Made by a program: the position numbers and the translations under genes
The notes under the pieces: model-generated
What the model was told of the DNA's origin: nothing
The model's input: only the letters and a program-made list of their open reading frames with translations
Databases searched by the model: none
In this document: positions 6,136 to 12,475 of the stretch, one piece after another
Numbering within the stretch: the stretch's first letter is position 1
How the letters are laid out: every line of letters starts with the position of its first letter
NCBI RefSeq assembly: GCF_002197645.1
Contig: NZ_CP021877.1
Span: 1-12,475, forward strand
DNA: 12,475 bases
Direction of reading: 5' to 3'
From: Enterococcus wangshanyuanii
GTDB lineage: Bacteria; Bacillota; Bacilli; Lactobacillales; Enterococcaceae

Positions 6136-9129
6136 TTATTGTCCTAAGGGACGAAATTCTCCTTCGTTTAATTGCTCATTATATTTGAAAGAATATTTCC
6201 CCATGAAATTAATGTGTTCTGATACTAGAGGGGAAGAGAATTGAAGAACTTCTTCTTGTATTTGGTTCTCTGAATTAGCTTCCTGAAGTTGTTCTATAGC
6301 TTTTTCCATATAAAGCGTGTTCCAATAAATAATTATATTTGCAACAAGTCCTAAAGCGTTTAATTGGTTTTCCATACCATCAAAATAGCTTTGATAGATT
6401 CGTCCATTTTTACCATAGCATATTTTTCTATACAAGCTATGGCGAGATTCTCCTTTATTCAGTTGTTCTAGAATATTTCGTGCGTATTCTTCATCAGATA
6501 GATATCTGAGTTGATGTTTTGTTTTAAATATTTTTCCAACTTCAATTAATGCACGCCCCAATGGAGTAGGATTTCCTTGATGTTGGAGAGCACGAATAAG
6601 ATAGCTGGCTTGGACGGTTCCTGATTTTAGAGAACCTGCAATTCGTAAGATATCATCCCACTCTTGCTCTATAATTGTTGTATTTATAGTATTTTTTGAA
6701 TGTTCGTTCAGAATTTTGTAATTAGCATTTTTGTCTATTCTCCATATTTTTGTTTCGTTTGCTTTAGCTATTCGGGGGCTAAATTGAAAACCTAGTATTC
6801 CAAATAATCCAAATACAAGATCACTGTATCCAGCAGTATCAGTCATTATCTGACTAGGTGTTAATGTACTTGTTTGATTTAACAGTCCTTCAAGCAAATA
6901 GACTGAATCTCTAATCGTCCCAGAAATAACCATACCATGAAATCCAACATAGGAATCAGATAGAAAGTTATAGTATGTGATCCCTTTACCTCGACCAAAA
7001 TATTTAGGGTTCCGTCCTGAATGTAGAGATTTCTTTGGTGTAGTAAAGCGTATACCGTCCGCTGAAGCCATATCTCCTGTTCCCCATATATAAGGTAAAG
7101 CAAGTTTCTGATAGGCGTCTACGACCTTATTATTGGCTGCTGTTAAAGTATCTAATCGTATATAGTTTTGATTGACGTAGGATAAGCGGTCATTTTTTAA
7201 ACTTTCTGTACTCTTCTTAGCAACGGGTGACAGCCCTATATTGCACGCTTCAGCTAATAACACTGCTAAGATACTTATATCCAGCTCTTTCATACGCGAT
7301 CGATTTTCATTTAAATGTGAAAAACACTCTGTAAGCCTTAGTCGCTGATTTACCTCTAATAATATTTCAGGAAGGTCAACAATGGGAAGATTTCTATGAA
7401 TTTCCTCAATAAGACGTGGTTTAGATAAACTTTGTCTTTTTAGCGGACTAATAATCAATTCTGTTTGTCCATTTTTTTCCTCTATCCTAGCCATGTTGCT
7501 ATTATTCCAGTTTTTTAGTGTTTCTCTATAAGACATTTCTAAACTGATTTTAAAATCTTCTACAGCAATAGCTCCGTCCTCTGCAAGACCTAACTGATTT
7601 ACAAAGGATTTTCTTTGCTCATTCCATACATTTTTAGGTATTAGATTTTGCAATGGATCATTATATCTATGACTATAAGGGACATAAACAGTATGTGTCT
7701 TTATGCCTTTTATAAAAAGTTCCATAGCAGCAATTATGATTCCTTTATTAGCATATGCTTGATTTTTATCGATAAAATTATGCCACTTGGTTGGCAGATA
7801 GTCTTGTATTTTTTCAAAATCTTGATATCGAAGAAATAGATCTCCTTTATCTCTTAAAAAAGACCAAATATAAGCTACTGGACTATCTTTATCACTAACT
7901 AAAAAAGGAATATGAGCAAGAATATCCGGAAGTAACCTTTTAAATTTTGAAAATGAGTTTAATAATTCTTTGATTGCCACAGGTTCTTTATCCGAACTCA
8001 CAATACGTTTTACTTTTGACACAGCTGCTACTATCTCTTGTTTCTCGCGTAGCTCTAAAACATAATCTAACAGCTTCTCAGGTGGAGTTTGTTCGTCAAT
8101 CAGATCCTCTACAATATGAGACAGCATGGCTGCTGCATTGTCCAAATCTTTTAGTGATCGGAGTCGTTCTTGCTGTTCCTTTTTCTTTGCAAGGTTGATA
8201 ATACTAGTAAAATACTTTTCTAATGCTAATAATAATTCGTCCATAGCAACTGATCGATACTCTGCAATAAATGAAACTAGGTAAGCTAAACGTCTACTTT
8301 CAGGCATACGCTGAATACTTTGCGATTTGGCTTTAGCTGTATACTCAGCATATAATTTTATCTTCCCTTTAGGAATCTGGCTGAAATCCCAAAAATCAAC
8401 TGAAAAAGAAGCAAATTCTTTTATTCTTTGAAATCCACGTTTAATCTCATAATAAGACGGTTCTTTTAGAGGTTCTCTTAAAGCGTCCAACTTTACTGTA
8501 AACAAAGACGTTTTTCCTTCCATAAAAAACAGCGTCAATTGATTGATTCGTTCAATTTCCTTCTTACTAGGAATATTTACAATTGCTTGCTCTATATCTT
8601 TGGTTACAGCGTCTATAATGCGCGATATAAACCGTTCGAATGTAGTAAGACCTGGGAGAATTATTTTTTCGTTTATACACTTATTCAAGAAACGATCAGC
8701 AAGAAGAGTTGTTTGCTCTGTAGAATACCAAGCACCTTCATATATCCACTGCTCTAAATAATCTAAAACGGCTTGGTCATGGAACTGCCTGTAAGAGTAT
8801 AGTTCCTGAATCATGAGTGCATGCTGCTTGATTGTAGGAATTCTTGTATAGTAAGAGAACATACGACTTTCAATAGACAACTGCTCTGCCATGTACTCTA
8901 TTACTTCATTAGGAACATTTGTTAAATCAGAAAGAAATGTTCCTAAAAATCGTACAGTCCCTAACTGTACTGCAAAACCAATTTTAGTACTATCGTTTCG
9001 CAAAGTTTTAATAATTGATTTGTCATAATCGTCCAAATGAAAGTATTTCACTAATTGTTCATCGGAAGGAAGGCCCGCATAAGATCCAAAAGACTGTTTT
9101 TGTTCTTTACTCATTATCTGTACAGGCAT
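6136..9129 (-). CDS. tnpA: Tn3-family transposase TnpA
   Basis: The protein has 997 residues, the normal length for Tn3-family transposases, which cut both transposon ends and drive replicative transposition through a cointegrate. The N-terminal start MPVQIMSKEQKQSFGSYAGL and the following HLDDYDKSIIKTLRND region match the DUF4158-type DNA-binding domain. The C-terminal half carries the DDE-type catalytic core: I place the acidic residues at about D691 (ASADGIRF), D764 (IMTDTAGYSD) and E894 (NKGESRHSL), each in a well-conserved block. The frame is intact. The ATG is directly adjacent to the tnpR stop (TAA then ATG), with AGGTGA upstream inside tnpR, so translation is coupled to tnpR. A terminator follows at 6091-6129. 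The enzyme should recognise the 38-bp ends at 5922 and 9966. Confidence 0.95.
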   Translation of the reverse strand: MPVQIMSKEQKQSFGSYAGLPSDEQLVKYFHLDDYDKSIIKTLRNDSTKIGFAVQLGTVRFLGTFLSDLTNVPNEVIEYMAEQLSIESRMFSYYTRIPTIKQHALMIQELYSYRQFHDQAVLDYLEQWIYEGAWYSTEQTTLLADRFLNKCINEKIILPGLTTFERFISRIIDAVTKDIEQAIVNIPSKKEIERINQLTLFFMEGKTSLFTVKLDALREPLKEPSYYEIKRGFQRIKEFASFSVDFWDFSQIPKGKIKLYAEYTAKAKSQSIQRMPESRRLAYLVSFIAEYRSVAMDELLLALEKYFTSIINLAKKKEQQERLRSLKDLDNAAAMLSHIVEDLIDEQTPPEKLLDYVLELREKQEIVAAVSKVKRIVSSDKEPVAIKELLNSFSKFKRLLPDILAHIPFLVSDKDSPVAYIWSFLRDKGDLFLRYQDFEKIQDYLPTKWHNFIDKNQAYANKGIIIAAMELFIKGIKTHTVYVPYSHRYNDPLQNLIPKNVWNEQRKSFVNQLGLAEDGAIAVEDFKISLEMSYRETLKNWNNSNMARIEEKNGQTELIISPLKRQSLSKPRLIEEIHRNLPIVDLPEILLEVNQRLRLTECFSHLNENRSRMKELDISILAVLLAEACNIGLSPVAKKSTESLKNDRLSYVNQNYIRLDTLTAANNKVVDAYQKLALPYIWGTGDMASADGIRFTTPKKSLHSGRNPKYFGRGKGITYYNFLSDSYVGFHGMVISGTIRDSVYLLEGLLNQTSTLTPSQIMTDTAGYSDLVFGLFGILGFQFSPRIAKANETKIWRIDKNANYKILNEHSKNTINTTIIEQEWDDILRIAGSLKSGTVQASYLIRALQHQGNPTPLGRALIEVGKIFKTKHQLRYLSDEEYARNILEQLNKGESRHSLYRKICYGKNGRIYQSYFDGMENQLNALGLVANIIIYWNTLYMEKAIEQLQEANSENQIQEEVLQFSSPLVSEHINFMGKYSFKYNEQLNEGEFRPLGQ

Positions 9130-9744
9130 TTAGTCACCTGCCATTTCTTGTTCGAACTCTTTTACTCGACGATAAAATGTGCTTGGGGACAATTCTAGTT
9201 TATTTATAGTATCAGTTGCTGTTTGCTCCCCATTTTTCCAACTAAAATACTGTCTTTTGAATTCTTCTGTTATTGCCAATTTAGGTCTACCAAAGACCGT
9301 ACCAGCAGATTTTGCAATTTCAATCCCTTCAGTTTGACGCAGTTTGCTCTTCTTTCGTTCCTGATCTGCTACATAAGAAAGCATGCTCAAAAACTGATCT
9401 TCTAATAAAAGACCAATGTCCCCCATAGTTTTAAACTTTCTACTATCAAATAATTCTGAATTTTCTAGAACAATAATATCTGCTTTTATCTTTCTTGTAA
9501 TATACTTCCATTCTTCAATTACACCAGAATAGTTTCTCCCTAAACGATCTAAAGAGTCTAAGTAAACAATATCTCCAGAACGAAGCATATGAAGTAATAG
9601 TTGATACTGTGGACGATCAAACTCAGCACCTGATTGTTTATCGACAAATATATAACGAGATTCAATACCTAAATCATTAAACTTCTGTATTTGTCGATCT
9701 AAATTTTGTTCTTTAGTGGAAACTCTAGCATAGCCAAAAAGCAT
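9130..9744 (-). CDS. tnpR: Serine resolvase TnpR
   Basis: This 204-residue small serine recombinase resolves cointegrates at res and usually represses its own operon. The N-terminal catalytic domain starts MLFGYARVSTKEQNLDRQI with the nucleophile Ser9; downstream LDSLDRLGRN (about residues 62-71) holds the conserved arginines, and EDQFLSMLSYVADQERKKSK leads into the long E helix. The C-terminal domain contains GRPKLAITEEFKRQYF and a helix-turn-helix (NKLELSPSTFYRRVKEF). The ATG at 9744 follows AAAGGAGAA. Length and motifs are complete. The res-like palindromes lie just upstream between the gene and the right transposon end, and tnpA follows immediately in the same operon. Confidence 0.95.
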   Translation of the reverse strand: MLFGYARVSTKEQNLDRQIQKFNDLGIESRYIFVDKQSGAEFDRPQYQLLLHMLRSGDIVYLDSLDRLGRNYSGVIEEWKYITRKIKADIIVLENSELFDSRKFKTMGDIGLLLEDQFLSMLSYVADQERKKSKLRQTEGIEIAKSAGTVFGRPKLAITEEFKRQYFSWKNGEQTATDTINKLELSPSTFYRRVKEFEQEMAGD

Positions 9745-9764
9745 GTTTATTTTCTCCTTTCATA

Positions 9765-9876
9765 TATCAAAATGTCATTAATAATTATGACACATATCAA
9801 AAGTGAAAAACATAGGTTTTGACACATGGTTTTGCATAAGAAAAGACTTTATCAAAAAGTATACTTTTTGACAGAC
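9765..9876 (-). other. res site with resolvase-binding subsites
   Basis: TCAAAAAGTATACTTTTTGA (9852-9871) is a perfect 20-bp palindrome flanked by more resolvase half-site sequence (TTTTTGACAG), and is the likely crossover site I, farthest from tnpR. Nearer tnpR, TGTCATTAATAATTATGACA (9773-9792) is a dyad with TGTCAT/ATGACA ends, and further half-sites (TTTTGACAC at 9817-9825, TATCAAAAGTG around 9795) make up the other subsites. The tnpR promoter is expected to overlap these sites, giving autoregulation. Exact subsite borders are my estimate. Confidence 0.7.
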
Positions 9877-9928
9877 CAAATTTAGAAAAACAAACATTAT
9901 TATAGAGAAGAACCAAAACATTCGACTT

Positions 9929-9966
9929 TATACCGTAAAGTTTCGTTCCACTGATACCTGAACCCC
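9929..9966 (-). repeat. Right terminal inverted repeat (IRR) of the Tn3-family transposon
   Basis: Read on the - strand it begins GGGGTTCAGGTATCA, then GTGGAACGAAACTTTAC and GGTATA. It pairs with IRL at 5922-5959; the innermost six bases differ from IRL. Confidence 0.9.
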
Positions 9967-9970
9967 GTTC

Positions 9971-10042
9971 TTACCAACGTCCTGAAGCTCCATTCCCAGA
10001 GGAATGGCCACCACCAAAATTCCACCACCAAAAAAATAGCAT
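9971..10042 (-). CDS. Trp/Gly-rich 23-residue micro-protein
   Basis: An ATG at 10042 is preceded on the - strand by GGAGGTG (10048-10054), a near-perfect ribosome binding site 5 bases upstream. The frame gives MLFFWWWNFGGG followed by HSSGNGASGRW and a TAA at 9971-9973. The composition is striking: a hydrophobic N-terminus with three consecutive tryptophans, then a Gly/Ser-rich tail ending in Arg-Trp. A plausible promoter lies upstream (TTGATT at 10116-10121, TATCTT at 10092-10097, 18-bp spacer). The stop is four bases from the transposon edge, so the gene just escaped truncation. I have no family for it; it might be a small membrane-associated peptide. The reading frame is too short for standard gene callers. 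Confidence rests on the ribosome binding site and composition. Confidence 0.5.
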   Translation of the reverse strand: MLFFWWWNFGGGHSSGNGASGRW

Positions 10043-10091
10043 GATATACACCTCCATTCTAATTTGTTTAAAAAAATCTTTTTTGCTGTAA

Positions 10092-10121
10092 AAGATAATT
10101 CACTATTCGTTTGCAAATCAA
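10092..10121 (-). promoter_or_regulatory. Possible promoter for the micro-ORF
   Basis: On the - strand TTGATT (10116-10121) and TATCTT (10092-10097) are separated by 18 bases. The resulting leader would be about 40 nt to the ATG at 10042. The match to consensus is moderate and such boxes are easy to find in AT-rich DNA. Confidence 0.3.
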
Positions 10122-10231
10122 GCGTAACACAAATAGTGGGTTAATTCTATTAAATATGACAAAAAATATTCGTAAAGAGGCTGTATACGTTCTAATAACA
10201 TGACCACTAAAATTTATAGTGCCCATTTATA

Positions 10232-10257
10232 CCCACCTTTTGAAAAGGTGGGATTTT
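10232..10257. terminator. Terminator-like hairpin downstream of the replication operon
   Basis: CCCACCTTTT (10232-10241) and AAAAGGTGGG (10243-10252) are a perfect inverted repeat, with ATTTT after it on the + strand. It lies about 40 bases past the stop of the 10293-10754 gene and is the natural end of the rep operon, although the T tail is on the + side. Confidence 0.5.
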
Positions 10258-10292
10258 GCATGCAACGGCTTCCCATCAATCAAACTCAAAAA

Positions 10293-10754
10293 TCACGAAT
10301 CTCTCCGAAGAAAATGCCACCACTTTTTGTCCGGCACTGGATCAGGAACTGGTTGTTCTTCAGCTGAAGATTGTTTTTCTTCAGGAGTTTCAGATCCAAT
10401 TTGTAATTGAGCTTCCAGCTGCTCAATTCTCTTGTTCGACTGAAGGGTGAGTTGTTGTTGTTGATCGAGCAGCCTCTGCATTGTATTCATTTCTTCATTT
10501 TTTACTCGTAATTGTTCACGTAAAAAATCAACTTCAGTGTGCGAATTGGTTGTTGAATTAGTATGCGATTTAGTTGTTGTTTTATCAGTAGAAAGCTTTG
10601 ATTTTATAAGGTTTTCTTGCTTTTTGGAAATCACATACTTATTGCCTACTTTATTAAGTTTTGTATTCAATTTTAGTGTGCGAATTATTTTATCAACGTA
10701 TGATTTACTTATTCCTAATTCATCAGCAAGTTCTTTTATGGTTTTATCAGCCAT
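10293..10754 (-). CDS. Replication-associated HTH/coiled-coil protein (DUF536-like)
   Basis: The protein has 153 residues. It is encoded directly after rep and overlaps its last 8 bases (ATGGCTGA holds this start and the rep stop). ATG 10754 is preferred over the in-frame GTG at 10763 because GAAGG lies at proper distance from it. The N-terminus (ADKTIKELADELGISKSYVD) is a helix-turn-helix. A Ser/Thr-rich linker follows, then a long coiled coil (about residues 75-120, including DFLREQLRVKNEEMNTMQRL) with a glutamine run, and a basic aromatic tail KKWWHFLRRDS. This architecture is typical of the second gene of Rep_3-type plasmids in Lactobacillales, thought to affect copy number or stability; its precise role is not established. 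It probably binds DNA near the origin. Confidence 0.85.
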   Translation of the reverse strand: MADKTIKELADELGISKSYVDKIIRTLKLNTKLNKVGNKYVISKKQENLIKSKLSTDKTTTKSHTNSTTNSHTEVDFLREQLRVKNEEMNTMQRLLDQQQQLTLQSNKRIEQLEAQLQIGSETPEEKQSSAEEQPVPDPVPDKKWWHFLRRDS

Positions 10755-11748
10755 TATTCTCACCTTCAGACGTGGAATCGCTAAGAACTTGATCCCAATA
10801 TTTTTCTAAATCAAAATTCATAAGGGTAGCTAAGGTATCTAAAAATTGTGTAGCATTAGGCATTCTGTAAGTATCAATTTCTCTAGCTTCAGAGAACAAC
10901 TCTGCTTGTACTTCAAAAGAGCGATCACGGAACTTCATTGCTTTTTGGAAAAACTCTTCTTGAAGTTTTTTCTTTCTTTCTTGGTCATCTTTTTCAGCTG
11001 CAAGAATATCTTCAGGAACTATTTCAGAGCGGATAGGAATTTTTTTCTTTTTAGCTTCATCAAAGTTTATCCATTCTCCTGTTTTTTCGGCTTGCCAAGT
11101 AAAACAATAACCTATAATAGGATTCCCTCTGGTTTTTGCCTTTTTTAGAGTGACTTTCAACCCTTTAAAATAATTTATCAGTTCATCTTGAATAGGTTTC
11201 AACACTCGTTTATTAATATCGGATTGTGCATAAGACTTGGGAATGTCTAATAGTTCATGAAACTCTTCTTTTTTAAATTCTTTAATACCTTGAGTTCGCC
11301 ATTGCTTTAGTATTCTATAAGTAGTTTTTGCATATGTAGAGCGGATTTGAGTGAATTCTTCCAATTCAAAACTAGTAAAATTAGCGTTGAGTTGATTCAA
11401 TATATATTCAAATTCATCGGAAATAGATATTGTTACATTTTGACTTTCAAAGTCTACTTCAAACTTCTTAAATAATGTCATGACAACTTTCTTTTTAGTT
11501 GTGCGTTCTTTATAGATTAGTTGCGCTACCTTATCAGTTACTCGATCCATGATATCATTCCAACGCTGGTTATAGTCACCAGAAAAATGAGTCAATTCTT
11601 TCAGTTCTGCTGACTCAAACTTCAATATATTTGTTTGGTTCTCCCTAGCTTTGGCTATTATAGCAAAGAAAAAATTCATTTCCTCTTTACTCCATCGTCT
11701 CATAACTACGGTATTTAAGTCGTTGTGATATTTAGTAACCTCGTTCAA
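10747..11748 (-). CDS. rep: Plasmid replication initiator, Rep_3/RepB family
   Basis: I choose the TTG at 11748 as start (333 residues), because GGAGGG sits 7 bases upstream and the product then begins NEVTKYHNDLNTVVMRRWSK, as related initiators do. The longer frame from 11790 would place 14 odd residues ahead of it and use no good ribosome binding site. RRWSKEEMNFFFAIIAKARE (from about residue 16) is the family signature of the first winged-helix domain; the second winged helix covers about residues 115-215 (for example FTQIRSTYAKTTYRILKQWR). The C-terminus is charged. The protein should bind the iterons at 11809-11914, melt the origin and recruit host helicase. The gene is followed by an overlapping partner gene. 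Expression is probably limited by Rep binding to iterons that adjoin the promoter. Confidence 0.92.
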   Translation of the reverse strand: MNEVTKYHNDLNTVVMRRWSKEEMNFFFAIIAKARENQTNILKFESAELKELTHFSGDYNQRWNDIMDRVTDKVAQLIYKERTTKKKVVMTLFKKFEVDFESQNVTISISDEFEYILNQLNANFTSFELEEFTQIRSTYAKTTYRILKQWRTQGIKEFKKEEFHELLDIPKSYAQSDINKRVLKPIQDELINYFKGLKVTLKKAKTRGNPIIGYCFTWQAEKTGEWINFDEAKKKKIPIRSEIVPEDILAAEKDDQERKKKLQEEFFQKAMKFRDRSFEVQAELFSEAREIDTYRMPNATQFLDTLATLMNFDLEKYWDQVLSDSTSEGENNG

Positions 11749-11773
11749 TAATAGTCCCTCCAATTCAAGAAAT

Positions 11774-11803
11774 AGAGTACTACATAACAATATTAAAAGT
11801 CAA
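11774..11803 (-). promoter_or_regulatory. Likely rep promoter
   Basis: On the - strand TTGACT (11798-11803) and TACTCT (11774-11779) are 18 bases apart, just downstream of the iteron array and 25 bases before the TTG start. The short distance to the iterons fits autoregulation by Rep, which is inferred. Confidence 0.5.
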
Positions 11804-11808
11804 TATAT

Positions 11809-11914
11809 CGAATGACCTTTATAACACCGCAAAATGACCTTTGTAACACCGCAAAATGACCTTTATAACACCGCAAAATGACCTTTATAACACCGCAAAA
11901 TGACCTTTATAACA
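11809..11914 (+). repeat. Iteron array of the replication origin (5 x 22 bp)
   Basis: Five tandem 22-bp units with core TGACCTTTATAACACCGC begin at 11809, 11831, 11853, 11875 and 11897. Unit 2 has TTTGTAAC in place of TTTATAAC, unit 1 begins CGAA instead of AAAA, and unit 5 diverges after TATAACA. The spacing of 22 bp (two helical turns) is typical of Rep_3-type plasmids, in which Rep binds each unit. The array is directly upstream of rep. Confidence 0.95.
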
Positions 11915-12085
11915 GGCTTTAAGTCTTGTGAGAGTAAGCCTCAAGCGATCGCTAAACATATATTTAAACATCTTTTAAACATTTAGTAAACAGTTCAAGG
12001 ACAAAATCTCCCGCCCGAATTCCCCTCTTTTTTTTTCAAACAGGTTCGCGAATTTTGATGGATAAAAAATAATCAACAAAAAGGA

Positions 12086-12112
12086 GTGGGAGAAAAACAC
12101 TCCCACATTTTA
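12086..12112 (+). terminator. Terminator-like hairpin
   Basis: GTGGGAG (12086-12092), loop AAAAACA, CTCCCAC (12100-12106), followed by ATTTTA on the + strand. No upstream gene on + is visible, so it may be a replication-related structure instead. Confidence 0.35.
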
Positions 12113-12372
12113 CTTGCAGCGGTCGCCAGGGGCTCCCTTGCTAAAATCAAAGAGAATTTAAACAGTTCAGGGTAAGGCTCTGAACGATAGTTTAAGTTGT
12201 TTTAACTTACTGCCTTAGTTCTGATCGTTTTTCTTGTTACGGCGCCTTACAGGCGGTCAGGGCAAGCCCTAACAACCCTTGAAACCTAAAAGCTTAACTA
12301 TTTACGATCATTTATTGCCCATATCTGAAATGAATAAAGAGCATGGCTATAGAATGCGCTAAAACCTCCTTG

Positions 12373-12449
12373 AAATTCGATTTAAGCGATTTTGCTTATC
12401 AAATCGGGTTTCTCTTAGGTTGGCTCACAAAACCTCTTAAATCGAATTT
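12373..12449. repeat. 14-bp inverted repeat with inner dyad
   Basis: AAATTCGATTTAAG (12373-12386) and CTTAAATCGAATTT (12436-12449) are exact inverted repeats 49 bases apart. Between them CGATTT/AAATCG (about 12387-12406) is a smaller related dyad. AAAACCTC occurs as a direct repeat at 12361 and 12429. Several copies of one ATTCGATTT-like word suggest a protein-binding locus. Confidence 0.6.
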
Positions 12450-12475
12450 TAAGTGTATTTTACAAAGATTATCGT

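Larger units (their letters stand above)
5922..9966 (-). mobile_element. Complete cryptic Tn3-family transposon
   Basis: The unit is 4045 bp, bounded by 38-bp imperfect inverted repeats starting GGGGTTCA, and contains only tnpR, tnpA and a res region. The layout (IRR, res, tnpR, tnpA, IRL, with both genes in the same direction) is that of Tn21-type organisation. No passenger gene is present. The 5-bp flanks differ (GAATC at 5917-5921, GTTCT at 9967-9971), so the target duplication expected after simple insertion is absent. Confidence 0.9.
11915..12475. other. Gene-free origin-proximal region with several palindromes
   Basis: I see no credible gene here. The stretch contains AGCGATCGCT (about 11947), an AT-rich stretch at 11950-11995 that could be the melting region, a GTGGGAG/CTCCCAC hairpin (12086-12106), GTTCAG/CTGAAC and TAAGTT/AACTTA hairpins near 12160-12215, a GC-rich pair CGCCT-TAC-AGGCG and AGGGC-AA-GCCCT (about 12242-12272), and a 14-bp inverted repeat (12373-12386, 12436-12449). 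It could hold an origin, a centromere or a transfer origin; I cannot say which. Confidence 0.5.

Noticed and set aside
9928..10116. 62-codon frame on the - strand across the transposon right end
   Set aside because: It ends inside the inverted repeat, has no ribosome binding site, and overlaps the better supported micro-ORF in another frame.
10063..10222. Approximately 52-codon - strand frame starting ATGGGCACT after AAGGTGGG
   Set aside because: The apparent ribosome binding site is part of the 10232-10252 hairpin, and the product has no protein-like pattern that I could recognise.
11749..11790. N-terminal extension of Rep to 347 residues
   Set aside because: The extra 14 residues would run through the ribosome binding site of the TTG start and into the promoter region.
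11809..11914. CRISPR array
   Set aside because: The 22-bp units are tandem without spacers and lie directly upstream of rep, so they are iterons.

Overview
The window looks like part of a plasmid from a low-GC Gram-positive bacterium, most likely a member of the Lactobacillales such as Enterococcus, Carnobacterium or a Lactobacillus relative. The reasons are AT-rich DNA, strong AGGAGG-type ribosome binding sites, a Rep_3/RepB-type initiator with 22-bp iterons, and the helix-turn-helix partner gene that usually accompanies such initiators. The exact genus cannot be read from the sequence.

Left third (1-5570, + strand): an accessory gene array of mostly unrecognised small genes. It starts inside the 3' end of a RadC/JAB-like gene. 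Next come two small genes (223-767, 782-1221), a structured element (1279-1802), an intact paralogue of the second gene (1834-2295) and a methyltransferase-DUF4942-type gene (2297-3820). A second copy of the structured element follows (3867-4388), then three more small genes ending in a bidirectional terminator. Five of these genes are each interrupted by one or two single-base indels in short homopolymer runs (six in total). When the runs are corrected, coherent proteins result.

The two structured elements are about 96% identical (my estimate by eye) and about 523 bp long. Each lies between a hairpin that closes the upstream gene and the Shine-Dalgarno sequence of the next gene. They contain many nested perfect inverted repeats, including a rod of about 190 nt. 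One rod arm can alternatively pair with the downstream Shine-Dalgarno. This is the best candidate in the window for an undescribed system: a duplicated large structured RNA or leader with a possible translational switch.

Middle (5567-9966): an abiH-like abortive infection gene is cut off by a complete cryptic Tn3-family transposon of about 4.05 kb. The transposon has 38-bp inverted repeats and carries tnpR and tnpA with a res region. There is no 5-bp target duplication and no 5' half of abiH on the far side, so the junction looks like a deletion or recombination product. The left end holds an extra internal copy of the inner half of the inverted repeat.

Right third (9967-12475, - strand): a 23-codon Trp/Gly-rich micro-ORF with a strong ribosome binding site lies next to the transposon. 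The replication module follows: a HTH/coiled-coil replication-associated protein overlapping the end of rep, then rep, five iterons, and about 550 bp of gene-free DNA with several palindromes that may belong to the origin, a centromere or a transfer origin.
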